Source of the DNA: Pelethousia sp034928145
Lineage (GTDB): Bacteria > Bacillota > Clostridia > Christensenellales > CAG-138
Direction of reading: 5' to 3'
Length of the DNA stretch: 64,000 nt
NCBI GenBank assembly: GCA_034928145.1
Contig: JAYFPE010000009.1
Location: forward strand, 107,406-171,405
Made by a program: the position numbers and the translations under genes. A model generated the notes under the pieces. The model was not told the DNA's origin. It saw only the letters and a list, made by a program, of their open reading frames with translations, and made no database searches. Below are positions 53,289 through 62,710 of the stretch, piece after piece (the stretch's first letter is position 1; each line of letters starts with the position of its first letter).

Positions 53289-54475
53289 TGGGTCCGCTTA
53301 AAGGCATAAAGGTTCTAGGTTTTACGCATTTTGCGCAGGCCCCCTTCGCACTGCAGCTGCTCGGGGATATGGGCGCGGATGTGATCAACATCGAACGCCC
53401 GGGCACCGGTGATTTCAACCGTAGCTTCCTCGCAACCGACAAGCTTGGCGGCGAAGGCCCGTTCTTCCTGGCGATGAACCGCAACAAGCGCAGCATGACG
53501 CTTGACCTCAAGCAGCCCGAATCTAAGGAGATCGTTTACAAGCTCATCAAGGAATGCGACGTGGTTATGTCCAATTATCGGGCCGGCGTGCTGGATAAAT
53601 TAGGCATAGGCTTTGAGGACGGCAAAAAAATCAACGACAGCATCATCTACTGTGAGGCGCTCGGCTATGGCAATTCGGGCCCTTATGCCAAGCTGCCCGG
53701 GCAGGACCTGCTTGCCCAAAGCATGTGCGGCTACACTTGGATGGTCGGCCCAAAGGGCGCGCCGATGACCGGCGGCATCTACGTGGTGGATATGTACAGC
53801 TCCATGCTCATGGTAAGCGGCGTGCTTGCGGCCCTGGTCAACAAGCAAAACGGCGGCAAGGCGCAAAAGGTCGATGTTAACCTGCTCAATTCGGGCATCC
53901 ACCTCCAGTCCCAGGAGTTTGGCTACTACCTCAACACTGGCATACAGCCCGAGCGCCCGGGCGGCCACACCGGCCACCCGATGCAGGAGGCGCCCTACGG
54001 CATCTACAAGACCAAAAACGGGTATATGTCCCTTGCGACCAATGCATCGGATAAGATCGAATGGTTTGCCGAGGCGCTCGGCCTGCCCGAACTGCCCGGA
54101 ATGATGCCGGATAAGGAGACGATGCGCCGCGACCGCGACAGGATATATCCGGTCATAGCATCGGCGCTTGAGAAGCGTAATACCGAGGAGTGGCTAGAGA
54201 TGTTCCGCGCCGAGGGCATATGGTGCGCCAAGGTAAATGATTATGACGATGTGGCAAACGATCCGCAGGTCATTCACAACGGTATAATTCAGGAGATAGA
54301 GCATCCGACGGCCGGCAAAATTCGCGTCGTCGGCTCGCCCATCGAGTTCAGCGGGACGCCCTGTGAGATAACCCGCCACCCCCCGCTGCTCGGCGAGCAC
54401 AACGACGAGATCCTCAACGAATTGGGATATTCGGAATATGAAATCGCCGGCATGAAAGAAAAGGGGATCTTCTGA
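53288..54475 (+). CDS. CaiB/BaiF-type (class III) CoA-transferase
   Basis: 395 aa. N-terminal GIKVLGFTHFAQAPFALQLLGDMGAD, RNKRSMTLDLK, and the catalytic aspartate at about 168 (IYVVDMYSSM) are visible. The family moves CoA between acids such as carnitine, bile acids, oxalate, mesaconate or aryl acids. Coupled to the MaoC gene, it suggests CoA activation, then hydration or dehydration of the substrate. Start ATG 53288 follows AAGGAGG. Confidence 0.93.
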   Translation: MGPLKGIKVLGFTHFAQAPFALQLLGDMGADVINIERPGTGDFNRSFLATDKLGGEGPFFLAMNRNKRSMTLDLKQPESKEIVYKLIKECDVVMSNYRAGVLDKLGIGFEDGKKINDSIIYCEALGYGNSGPYAKLPGQDLLAQSMCGYTWMVGPKGAPMTGGIYVVDMYSSMLMVSGVLAALVNKQNGGKAQKVDVNLLNSGIHLQSQEFGYYLNTGIQPERPGGHTGHPMQEAPYGIYKTKNGYMSLATNASDKIEWFAEALGLPELPGMMPDKETMRRDRDRIYPVIASALEKRNTEEWLEMFRAEGIWCAKVNDYDDVANDPQVIHNGIIQEIEHPTAGKIRVVGSPIEFSGTPCEITRHPPLLGEHNDEILNELGYSEYEIAGMKEKGIF

Positions 54476-54554
54476 TCGAAAAAATACGAAGTTTTAGTTT
54501 GAAATTGCAAAAGGAAACTTTTGTGGTTTTAAAAAACGAAAGGAGAAAAAATTA

Positions 54555-55826
54555 ATGAAGAAATCCATCGCGCTTATTCTCTCGCTCTTGCTTGCCGTAG
54601 GTCTCTTTACGGCATGCGGCGGCGCGCCCGCGCCTGCGGCCGGCGCCGGGGACCAGCCCGCGGCCGGGAACCAGGCCGGAACGCCCGCACCCGCTGACGG
54701 CGAAGCCGCAGGTGCGGCGGCCGAGGAGGGGCCTATCATCATCGGCGGTGTCAACGACCTGTCCGGAGATGGTTCGGTGCTCGGCACCGCCGTTAACAAT
54801 GGCGCCTTGGTTGCCATTGAGGAGATCAACAGGGCCGGCGGCATCAACGGCCGTCAGATCCAGTACGTCGCCTATGACAACCAGAACGACGCAACCCAGA
54901 CCATCAACGCCTATACCCGCCTTGTTGATGTGGATAAGGCCGTAGCCGTGGTTGGGCCGCCGAGCAGCACCATATGCATGTCGCTTGTCGAGGTCAGCAC
55001 TGAAAAGGGCGTGCCCGTGCTGTGCGTACCCTCCGACCCCAACGTAACCCAGAACCTGGCGACCGGCGAACCCCACCCCTCGATGTTCCTGTGCACCCAG
55101 CCCAACGCAATCGCACAGGCCGAGTTCTGCGCGGATTACGCCCAGACCAAGCTTGGCGCCTCCAAGGCCGCCATATTCTACGATGCGTCCAACTCCTATT
55201 CCACCATCATGGCCGAGAGCTTTGAAGGCTCCTGGACCCAGATCGGCGGCTCGATCGCCACGAAGGTTACCTTCCAGACCGGCGAGTCCGATTTCAAGAC
55301 CCAGCTGCAGAAGGTAAAGGACAGCGGCGCCGAGGTGCTCTTCGTGCCCAACACGACCCCCAACTGCGTGCTCATCGTCCAGCAGGCCAGCCAGATCGGC
55401 CTGGAAGTCCCCTTCCTTGGCGCGATGGATATGGCCGATCCGTTCCTCTCCCTGCTTGATGACCCGACTATCGTCAAGGAAGCTTACTTCCACGCGATCG
55501 CCTGGATGGAGGACCCCGCCCTGGCCGATTACTGCGCGCTTTATGAGGAGATCATCGGCGAGCCCGCCACCGTTAAGACCGTGCAGGGCTACGAAATCGT
55601 CTACATCATCAAGGCCGCCATCGAGTCTATGGAAGGAAAGGCCGATGCCGAGTCCATCCGCTATGGCGTAGAGAACAACATCGTCGGCTTAGACCTCGTG
55701 GGCGTCAAGAACTACACCCAGAGCCCGACCACGCATGCGCCGGTAGGCATGAGCATGGTCGTATGCGAGATCCACGACGGCGTTCTGAGCAACGGCGGCA
55801 TCTATACCCCGACGCTATTCGATTAA
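54555..55826 (+). CDS. Liv-type ABC substrate-binding lipoprotein
   Basis: 423 aa. Signal peptide with lipobox (LFTACGG, Cys about 17), Ala/Pro-rich linker, then a type I periplasmic-binding fold (GGVNDLSGDGSVLGTAVNNGA, GPPSSTICMSLVEV). LivK/UrtA-type proteins bind amino acids, urea, or aromatic and aliphatic carboxylates. Given its neighbours, a carboxylate is more likely than leucine. ATG 54555 follows AAAGGAG. Confidence 0.93.
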   Translation: MKKSIALILSLLLAVGLFTACGGAPAPAAGAGDQPAAGNQAGTPAPADGEAAGAAAEEGPIIIGGVNDLSGDGSVLGTAVNNGALVAIEEINRAGGINGRQIQYVAYDNQNDATQTINAYTRLVDVDKAVAVVGPPSSTICMSLVEVSTEKGVPVLCVPSDPNVTQNLATGEPHPSMFLCTQPNAIAQAEFCADYAQTKLGASKAAIFYDASNSYSTIMAESFEGSWTQIGGSIATKVTFQTGESDFKTQLQKVKDSGAEVLFVPNTTPNCVLIVQQASQIGLEVPFLGAMDMADPFLSLLDDPTIVKEAYFHAIAWMEDPALADYCALYEEIIGEPATVKTVQGYEIVYIIKAAIESMEGKADAESIRYGVENNIVGLDLVGVKNYTQSPTTHAPVGMSMVVCEIHDGVLSNGGIYTPTLFD

Positions 55827-55850
55827 TCCCATCCAATCAGCCAGTGAAGA

Positions 55851-55882
55851 GGCCCGCCTCCTTCGTACGGAGGGGGCGGGCC
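55851..55882 (+). terminator. Intra-operon hairpin between binding protein and permease
   Basis: GGCCCGCCTCC / GGAGGGGGCGGGCC with an 8-nt loop and no T-run. It probably stabilises the upstream message so that more binding protein than permease is made. Confidence 0.65.
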
Positions 55883-55901
55883 TGTGAAGGGAGTGTAACG
55901 C

Positions 55902-56777
55902 TTGAATTATCTGCAGCTTTTGATCAACGGCCTATCGCTGGGCTCGGTTTACGCGCTTATTTCGCTGGGTTTCACGCTGATATACAGCGTGCTGAAATTC
56001 TCAAACTTTTCCCATGGCGGCGTAATGGTTACGTCGGCGTATTTCGGATATATCATCGCAAAAAATTATGGATTGGGGCTGGCGGAGACGCTGGCTGTGA
56101 CCGCGATTTTCGGTGGCGTCGTTTCGGCGGCCTGCCAGGTGATCGGCTTTGAACGGTTGCGCCGCAACAACGGCGAGATTATGCTGTTCTTCGTAGCATC
56201 CTCCACGCTGGGTACGCTGCTGCAAAATCTCATGGCCATACGTTTTTCCAACAACTATTATTCCTATCCGACCTTCTTCAAAAAGGCCTACTTTGAATTT
56301 GGAAACTTCACCCTTACGGTTACCGATTCCATAATGCTCGCAATCTCCGCCTTGCTCATCGTTGTGCTAATGATCGTTCTTTACAAGACGCGGCTGGGCG
56401 TTTCCATCCGCGCGCTGTCGATGGATTCGAGCACCGCGCGGCTGATGGGCATAAATGTATCCCTTGTTGTGTTTATGTGCTTCTTTATGTCCGGCATGCT
56501 GGGCGCTATAGCGGGCGTGTTCCTCGGAATACGATATGTGCTCTATCCGCAGCTCTCCAATATGGTTTTCAAGGGCATGACGGCCTCGATCATCGGCGGG
56601 TTGGGCAATATCTCGGGCGCGCTCTACGGTGGCCTGCTTTTAGGCGTAACCGAGGTGTTCCTCGTGTATATTTTTGGCTCGGGATACAGTACGGTGGTGA
56701 TATTCTTCCTCACGGTGTTCTTCCTCATCTGGAGGCCGCAGGGCATCGCAGGTAAATTCACCTATGAAAAAGTCTAA
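55902..56777 (+). CDS. livH: Liv-type ABC permease 1 (LivH)
   Basis: 291 aa, about eight membrane helices. NYLQLLINGLSLGSVYALI at the start and GAIAGVFLGIRY with ASIIGGLGNISGALYGGLL near the end are typical LivH. Uses a TTG start (55902) with AAGGGAG at good spacing. Works with the LivM-type permease. Confidence 0.93.
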   Translation: MNYLQLLINGLSLGSVYALISLGFTLIYSVLKFSNFSHGGVMVTSAYFGYIIAKNYGLGLAETLAVTAIFGGVVSAACQVIGFERLRRNNGEIMLFFVASSTLGTLLQNLMAIRFSNNYYSYPTFFKKAYFEFGNFTLTVTDSIMLAISALLIVVLMIVLYKTRLGVSIRALSMDSSTARLMGINVSLVVFMCFFMSGMLGAIAGVFLGIRYVLYPQLSNMVFKGMTASIIGGLGNISGALYGGLLLGVTEVFLVYIFGSGYSTVVIFFLTVFFLIWRPQGIAGKFTYEKV

Positions 56778-56792
56778 GGGGGGACATGCATA

Positions 56793-57701
56793 ATGTCATA
56801 TTACTCCTCTATCTATGTTTCGATGTGCATATCGCTCATCGGCGTACTTTCCATGTTCGTGCTCATAAGTCTCACGGGCATCTTCTCCATGGGACAGGCG
56901 TCGTTCATGTCGGTGGGCGCCTATGCCGCGGGTCTTATGTGCCTGCGCGCCGGCACGCCGATGCTCCTGAATATTATCATCGCGATCCTGCTGGGCATGC
57001 TGGTGGCCTGGGGCGTGGCGGTGCCCGTCATCAAGCTGCGGCGCGACTACATAGCCCTCGTTACCCTCGCGTTTGGTGAAGCGATCGTAGCCCTGCTCAA
57101 CAGCGCTACCAAATTCACCGGCGGCTCCAAGGGCCTCAACGGGATCCCCCGCCAGACCACGGTGTTCATCGCGACGGTATCGCTGCTCATTGTATTATTC
57201 CTGGTGCTCAACTTCAAACGTTCAAAATTCGGCAGGCAATGCCTCGCAGTCAAGAGCGATGAAATATCCGCCGCCGCCATGGGGATCAATGTGCAGGCCA
57301 TTAAAACGCTTACCTTCGTTTTCTGCGGCGGGCTTACCGCCTTTGGCGGCGCGCTGTGGGCCTATCTTACCACCTATGTTGAGCCGAGCGCCTTTGCAAC
57401 CAAGAAATCCATCGAGTGGATCATCATGGTTTTTATCGGCGGCGTGAACAGCCTTTCCGGAACGGTGACCGCGGGCGTGCTGCTCAGCCTTCTGCCCGAG
57501 TTCCTGCGCTTTACTGACAACCTGCGCATCGTCATTTACTGCATCGTGGTTCTCATCATCATCAACTTTATGCCCAAAGGGCTATTTGGAGAATATGAGA
57601 TCTCCGGCCTTCTGAAAAAAGCCGGCGCGTTCTTCGCCGCATGCTTTAAAAAGCTTCGGGCCGGCGGAAATGGCAAAGCAGATAAGGAGGGCCAAGCGTG
57701 A
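56793..57701 (+). CDS. livM: Liv-type ABC permease 2 (LivM)
   Basis: 302 aa, about nine hydrophobic segments. GIFSMGQASFMSVGAYAAG and KLRRDYIALVTLAFGEA are standard LivM landmarks, and FIGGVNSLSGTVTAGVLL resembles the coupling helix. The C-terminal tail is basic. Overlaps the LivG start. Confidence 0.93.
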   Translation: MSYYSSIYVSMCISLIGVLSMFVLISLTGIFSMGQASFMSVGAYAAGLMCLRAGTPMLLNIIIAILLGMLVAWGVAVPVIKLRRDYIALVTLAFGEAIVALLNSATKFTGGSKGLNGIPRQTTVFIATVSLLIVLFLVLNFKRSKFGRQCLAVKSDEISAAAMGINVQAIKTLTFVFCGGLTAFGGALWAYLTTYVEPSAFATKKSIEWIIMVFIGGVNSLSGTVTAGVLLSLLPEFLRFTDNLRIVIYCIVVLIIINFMPKGLFGEYEISGLLKKAGAFFAACFKKLRAGGNGKADKEGQA

Positions 57702-58465
57702 GCAACATACTTGATATAAACGGCCTTTCCATACATTTCGGCGGTGTTAGAGCTGTAGATAACGTAAGCCTCAGCGTTGAAAAGGGCAGCATCACCAGCA
57801 TCATCGGCCCCAACGGCGCGGGCAAGACTACCGTTTTCAACATGGTGTCGGGTATCTATAAGCCTACGGCCGGCACGATCCTGCTGGATGGCACCGACAT
57901 CACCGGCAAGCCGCAGCACGAAATATCCTGGCTGGGCCTCGCGAGAACCTTCCAGAACATCAGGCTCTACCAGGGCCTGACCGTGAGCCAAAACGTCCAG
58001 GCCGTGCTCGACGCACGGGCAAAATATAACGTATTCGAGGCTCTGCTACGTTTGCCGTCGGCCAGCCGCATCGATAAAGAAAATATTCGGCGCAGCGAGG
58101 AGTATCTGGAGATCGTGGGTCTCGCGGAATATAAGAAAGAAAAGCCGTCCAACCTGCCCTACGGGCTGCAGCGCAAGCTCGAGCTTGCCCGGGCGCTTGC
58201 TACCGAGCCCAAGCTGCTGCTGCTCGACGAGCCTGCCGCGGGCCTCAATACGATGGAAGTCGAGGAGTTTATTAAGCTTATCCACGATATACGAAATCGC
58301 TTTGAAGTAACGGTATTGCTCATTGAACACCGGCTGCAGGTGGTTTACACCCTTTCAAAAAAGGTTTATGTTTTAAGCTTCGGCAAGCTTATCGCCGAGG
58401 GAACCCCTGCCGAGATACAGACCAATCAAACGGTCATAGACGCTTATATGGGGGAGGATGAATAA
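57698..58465 (+). CDS. livG: Liv-type ABC ATPase 1 (LivG)
   Basis: 255 aa. Walker A GPNGAGKTTVFN, signature LPYGLQRKLELARAL, Walker B LLLLDEPAAGLN and the characteristic LivG LIEHRLQVV. GTG start 57698 with AAGGAGGG. Overlaps both neighbours. Confidence 0.95.
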   Translation: MSNILDINGLSIHFGGVRAVDNVSLSVEKGSITSIIGPNGAGKTTVFNMVSGIYKPTAGTILLDGTDITGKPQHEISWLGLARTFQNIRLYQGLTVSQNVQAVLDARAKYNVFEALLRLPSASRIDKENIRRSEEYLEIVGLAEYKKEKPSNLPYGLQRKLELARALATEPKLLLLDEPAAGLNTMEVEEFIKLIHDIRNRFEVTVLLIEHRLQVVYTLSKKVYVLSFGKLIAEGTPAEIQTNQTVIDAYMGEDE

Positions 58466-59166
58466 TGGCATTGCTGGAAATTCGAGACCTCGTTGTGAGC
58501 TATGGCCATGTCAGCGCGCTCAACGGCATATCCCTGGATGTTGAGCCAGGTCAGATCGTGAGCGTTATCGGCGCAAACGGCGCGGGCAAGAGTTCGCTGC
58601 TCAACACGATCTCAGGTATGGTCAAGCCGAAAGCGGGCGAGATACGATTTGAGGGCGCCAGCCTGCTGTTGCCACCTGACAAGGTTGTGAAAAAGGGTGT
58701 GGCGCAGGTGCCCGAAGGCCGCAAGATATTTGATGGCCTCACCGTTGAGGAAAACCTCATAATGGGCGCTGTCAATGGGGCTAAGCAGGCAAAGGGCAAC
58801 TTCGAGTTGGCCTATAGGCTCTTTCCGATCCTGTGCGAACGCAAAAAGCAGCAGGGCGGTACGCTCTCGGGCGGAGAGCAGCAGATGTTGGCAATAGCCC
58901 GCGCGATGATGTCCTCGCCCAAACTGATCATGTTCGACGAGCCCTCGATGGGCCTTGCTCCCGTGATCATCAAGCAGGTCTTCAAGTTTATCAAGGAGAT
59001 TAATACATCGGGCGTTACGGTGTTGCTCATCGAGCAGAATGCAAAGCAGGCTCTGCAAAGCAGTGATTATACCTATGTGCTGGAGAACGGCTGCGTAATC
59101 ATGCAGGGCGAATCCGCCAGGATGCTGACCGACGAGCGCGTTATCAAGGCATATTTAGGAGAGTAA
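58465..59166 (+). CDS. livF: Liv-type ABC ATPase 2 (LivF)
   Basis: 233 aa. Walker A GANGAGKSSLL, GVAQVPEGRKIF, signature LSGGEQQMLAIARAM, Walker B LIMFDEPSMGLAP and LIEQNAKQAL are typical LivF. ATG 58465 overlaps the LivG stop (TAATG). Confidence 0.95.
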   Translation: MALLEIRDLVVSYGHVSALNGISLDVEPGQIVSVIGANGAGKSSLLNTISGMVKPKAGEIRFEGASLLLPPDKVVKKGVAQVPEGRKIFDGLTVEENLIMGAVNGAKQAKGNFELAYRLFPILCERKKQQGGTLSGGEQQMLAIARAMMSSPKLIMFDEPSMGLAPVIIKQVFKFIKEINTSGVTVLLIEQNAKQALQSSDYTYVLENGCVIMQGESARMLTDERVIKAYLGE

Positions 59167-59167
59167 C

Positions 59168-60283
59168 ATGGCCTCTGAAAAAGTAAGAGTCGCTATAATA
59201 GGCTGCGGCAATATCAGCGATATCTACCTTAAAAATCTAACTTCGCTTTTTAAGGAGATCGAGCTTCTAGGCGTATGCGACGCCCAGGACGAACTCGCGC
59301 AGCGAAAGACCGAAGCGTATTCTCTCGCGTGCCGCTATCATAGCAGCGACGAACTCCTCGCCGACCCAAGGGTGGAAATCGTTCTCGATCTTTGCCCTCC
59401 CCTCCTGCATTACGAAATAAACAAAAAGGCTCTATGCGCGGGCAAGCATGTTTATTCTGAAAAACCCCTCGCGGCGCGCTATGACGAGGCAAAGGAACTG
59501 CTCGCCCTCGCCGCCGATAAGGGGCTCTACATAGGCTGCTCGCCCGATACCGTACTCGGCGCGGCGGTGCAGACTTGCCGAAGGTTGGTGGATACCGGGG
59601 CCATCGGCGATGTGGTGGGCTGCTCTGCCAATCTCATCAAGCGCGGCGTGGAGACGTGGCATCCCAACCCAAATTTCCTTTACCAACCCGGCGCGGGCCC
59701 TCTGCTCGATATGGGCCCCTATTATCTGGGCGCGCTGCTGCAGATAGTGGGCCGCATCAAATCGGTTTCCGGTATGGCCGGCATCTCATTCCAGCAGCGT
59801 GTCATAACCTCGCAGCCTCATTTTGGGGAGATGATCGATGTCAACGTGCCTACCTATGTCAATGCGCTGCTTGGTTTTGAGAGCGGTGCGCAGGGCGCGC
59901 TTACGATGACATTTGATGTTTACAAGGCAAACCTGCCCTTCCTGGAGATATACGGCTCGGAGGGTTCGCTGTCTGTGCCTGATCCGAATTGCTTCGGGGC
60001 CTCGCCCATCCTACTCTATCGGCCCGAGCGCAATGAATGGCTCGAAATGCCGTTTATGTTCGGTTATGCCGAAAACAGCCGCGGTCTGGGCCTGGCGGAT
60101 ATGGCAAGGGCCCTGCGCACCGGGCGCGCCGTGAGGGCGTCCGGCGAGGCGGCGTGCCACACGGTGGAGATCATCGAAGCCATCCTCGCGAGCGCGGAGC
60201 AACGCCGTGAGATAACCCTGGAAAGCCCTTACAGCCGTCCCGCGCCGATGGTCAATTCACCCAAAGCCGGCATGCTGGACTAA
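59168..60283 (+). CDS. Gfo/Idh/MocA-family oxidoreductase
   Basis: 371 aa. N-terminal Rossmann AIIGCGNISDIYLKNL, the EKP loop YSEKPLAARYDEA with the catalytic lysine, and the second-domain sheet including GPLLDMGPYYLGALLQ. NAD(P)-dependent oxidation of a ring or chain hydroxyl, commonly of sugars, inositols or sugar acids. It starts 1 bp after livF, so it belongs to the same transcript and probably acts on the imported compound. Confidence 0.92.
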   Translation: MASEKVRVAIIGCGNISDIYLKNLTSLFKEIELLGVCDAQDELAQRKTEAYSLACRYHSSDELLADPRVEIVLDLCPPLLHYEINKKALCAGKHVYSEKPLAARYDEAKELLALAADKGLYIGCSPDTVLGAAVQTCRRLVDTGAIGDVVGCSANLIKRGVETWHPNPNFLYQPGAGPLLDMGPYYLGALLQIVGRIKSVSGMAGISFQQRVITSQPHFGEMIDVNVPTYVNALLGFESGAQGALTMTFDVYKANLPFLEIYGSEGSLSVPDPNCFGASPILLYRPERNEWLEMPFMFGYAENSRGLGLADMARALRTGRAVRASGEAACHTVEIIEAILASAEQRREITLESPYSRPAPMVNSPKAGMLD

Positions 60284-60324
60284 AACGCCAATCAACTTTT
60301 TGCCTAGATGAAGGAGGTATAGAT

Positions 60325-61293
60325 ATGCTTTCTCGCAGAGCCATTTTAGCCGAACCCGGCAGATTCGAAATGATTAAGGAAGAAATAACTCCTGGCCCCG
60401 ATGAACTGCTCGTAAAGGTCCGAGTCTGCGGACTGTGCAACTGGGAGATTAATCACTATCACGGCGTAGTGGGTCAGTGCCCGCAACCGCTTGGCCACGA
60501 ATGGGCCGGAGAAGTCGTGGGCATGGGCGAGAGCGTTAAGGGCTTCGAGATAGGCGATCACGTTGTGGCCATGCCGGTCTACATCGGCTTTGCGGATTAC
60601 GCCGTGCTTGATTACCGCCGCGCGATAAAGCTGGACCCGGCGGTTAAGCTCGAGCAGGCGCTGGGCGAGCCTCTAAAATGCGTTGTCACCGTTACGCGCG
60701 CATCCAACGCAAGGCCGGGCGATTGCGGTGTTCTCTATGGTTGCGGCCCGATGGGGCTATGGTGCGCCCAGATACTCTCGGGCGGCAGCCTCAACGCGCT
60801 CATCGCGGTGGATACCGATGACGCGAAGCTGGAGCTGGCGAAAAAATACGGTGTGACGCACATCGCTAACCCCCTGCGCGACGATGTGGCGGCGATTGTA
60901 GCGCAGGCCACCGGCGGACATATGGCTGATTTCGTCATTGAGGGTACCGGCGTGCCCGAGCTGCTCAACGACTGCGTCCGTCTGCTGCGAACCACGGGCC
61001 GTGGGCGCGTTGTGCTTATGAGCTCGCACAAGCGCCCGTGCCATGATTTTGATTTCCGCGAGATGGTTTCGCGCAGCGCCGAACTGATCGTGGCCCATGC
61101 GAAATACAGCGAGGATCAAATGGAGGATATGCGGCGGGGGTTGCGCTTTCTTGAGAACGGCGTGATCAAGATGGACGATATCATTACTCACCGCTACGAA
61201 CTCGCCGATATCAGCCGCGCATTTGAGGATCTTGTGAATAAGCCCGCCGGCTATATAAAGGGCATTGTGGTGCCCGATGCGGCCGCCGAGTAA
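60325..61293 (+). CDS. Zinc-dependent medium-chain alcohol dehydrogenase
   Basis: 322 aa, slightly short because the structural-zinc loop with its four cysteines is missing. The catalytic zinc site keeps Cys (VCGLCNWE) and His-Glu (LGHEWAG). NAD site: GVLYGCGPMGLWCAQIL. The group includes sorbitol and threonine dehydrogenases. It probably oxidises a second hydroxyl of the same substrate. ATG 60325 follows GAAGGAGG. Confidence 0.9.
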   Translation: MLSRRAILAEPGRFEMIKEEITPGPDELLVKVRVCGLCNWEINHYHGVVGQCPQPLGHEWAGEVVGMGESVKGFEIGDHVVAMPVYIGFADYAVLDYRRAIKLDPAVKLEQALGEPLKCVVTVTRASNARPGDCGVLYGCGPMGLWCAQILSGGSLNALIAVDTDDAKLELAKKYGVTHIANPLRDDVAAIVAQATGGHMADFVIEGTGVPELLNDCVRLLRTTGRGRVVLMSSHKRPCHDFDFREMVSRSAELIVAHAKYSEDQMEDMRRGLRFLENGVIKMDDIITHRYELADISRAFEDLVNKPAGYIKGIVVPDAAAE

Positions 61294-61338
61294 ACGGAGG
61301 ATGACAATCGGGCGGGCTTTCAGCCTTGCGCCGCTAAG

Positions 61339-61815
61339 ATGGATGACATGAAGAATCTACTCACAGAGATATCCCAGATAGGCGTGGCCGTAAGCGATCT
61401 TGAAGCGGCGATTGCGGCAATGCGATGCATCTTTGGCGTCGAACCCGATGAATTCCTCGGCCCGTCTAACGCACCGCGCCTCTATCACGGGCGTAAGGTG
61501 GCCTGCGAAACGAAAATCGCGCTCTACCGCTTCGCAAACATCGAGATAGAGCTCATTGAGCCCGTATGCGGCGAGAGCGTGTGGAGCGACTTTGTGCGCG
61601 ATAAAGGTACGGGCGTGCAGCACCTCAAGTTCAGCGTGGATAGCTTTGCCGCGGCGGCAGCGCAGCTCGGCGCGGCCGGTTATCTGCCCGAGATGGAGGG
61701 CGATTCCGCGCGCACCGTGCCGGGGCTCAAATGGGCCTACTTCGATACCGGGAGGGATCTAGGGTATTCTGTTGAGATATTCAACGATAAAGAGGTCTGC
61801 GCGGCCCGCCTGTAG
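61339..61815 (+). CDS. VOC-family protein, methylmalonyl-CoA epimerase-like
   Basis: 158 aa with two VOC modules: ISQIGVAVSDLEAAIAAM and VQHLKFSVDSFAAAAAQL. Acidic residues in IEIELIEP and YSVEIFN sit where epimerase and dioxygenase metal ligands lie, but the first histidine is replaced by Gly-Val (QIGVAV). A metal activity is therefore uncertain. The start is also uncertain: ATG 61339 has no good ribosome site, and ATG 61348 is an alternative. Confidence 0.75.
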   Translation: MDDMKNLLTEISQIGVAVSDLEAAIAAMRCIFGVEPDEFLGPSNAPRLYHGRKVACETKIALYRFANIEIELIEPVCGESVWSDFVRDKGTGVQHLKFSVDSFAAAAAQLGAAGYLPEMEGDSARTVPGLKWAYFDTGRDLGYSVEIFNDKEVCAARL

Positions 61816-61951
61816 CCGCCTGCACTGCGCTTTCTATCCTCAATCCCGGTGAATCTACAGCGAAATGCAGTGTGTTATACTGCCCTTCCATATTGTTTAC
61901 GCCGCGCCCTATGCCGTCGTGGAAGGAGAGAAATTCATAACATCATAATAT

Positions 61952-61990
61952 GCGGGGACGGGCCCGCTCTTGCGCGCCCGCTTTTATTTT
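61952..61990 (+). terminator. Probable terminator before the aldolase gene
   Basis: GCGGG ... CCCGC hairpin followed by TTTTATTTT. The rest of 61816-62041 shows no gene; a GGAAGGAGAG run at 61921 has no start codon in use. Confidence 0.6.
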
Positions 61991-62041
61991 AGTGATAGAA
62001 GCGGCGCGGGGTTATCGCAAATCATCAAAGGAGGCATCCCA

Positions 62042-62689
62042 ATGAATACCCTCGCGTTTATTTTACGAAACAAGGTCATCACCATTTGCCGCAAGGTCTA
62101 TGGCGTAGACCTGCTGCATCTGGCGGGCGCGCTGCTCGCTGGGGGCGTCAAACTGATCGAGGTTACGTTTGACCAGGCCGATCCGGACTGCATCCCCAAA
62201 ACCGTCCAGGCTATCCGCTCCCTCAATGAAACCTACGCCGGGCAGATGCTGTTCGGTGCGGGTACGGTTTTAACCGGGGAGCAAGTTGAGGCCGCCAAAG
62301 AGGCGGGCGCGCGCTATATCATTTCCCCCAATGTGGATCCTGCTGTCATCCGCCGCACCAAGGAACTTGGCCTGGTATCTATCCCCGGCGCCATGACGCC
62401 CAGCGAGATAATCACCGCGCACAACCAGGGCGCGGATATCGTCAAGCTCTTCCCTGCCGGCTATCTCGGCTTTGGCTATATCAAGGATATTCTCGGCCCT
62501 ATCAGCCATGTAAAGCTCTGCGCCACCGGCGGCGTCACCGAGGAGAACCTGGCCCAATACCTGGATCTGGGCTTTGCGGGCGCGGGCATCAGCGGACGCC
62601 TCTGCGACAAAGGGTGTATCGCCGCGGGTGATTTTGAACAGATTGCCGCCCGGGCACAGGCCTTTACCAACATCGCCCAGACCCATTGA
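62042..62689 (+). CDS. KDPG/KHG-type aldolase
   Basis: 215 aa. Schiff-base lysine in DIVKLFPAGYLG, catalytic Glu in KLIEVTF, phosphate-binding end ATGGVTEENLAQYL and GAGISGRL. It splits 2-keto-3-deoxy-6-phospho-sugar acids to pyruvate and an aldehyde phosphate. ATG 62042 follows GGAGG. The gene and the kinase after it form a 2-keto-3-deoxy acid pathway. Confidence 0.92.
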   Translation: MNTLAFILRNKVITICRKVYGVDLLHLAGALLAGGVKLIEVTFDQADPDCIPKTVQAIRSLNETYAGQMLFGAGTVLTGEQVEAAKEAGARYIISPNVDPAVIRRTKELGLVSIPGAMTPSEIITAHNQGADIVKLFPAGYLGFGYIKDILGPISHVKLCATGGVTEENLAQYLDLGFAGAGISGRLCDKGCIAAGDFEQIAARAQAFTNIAQTH

Positions 62690-62710
62690 TTATCTGTAAG
62701 GAGAGCGAGC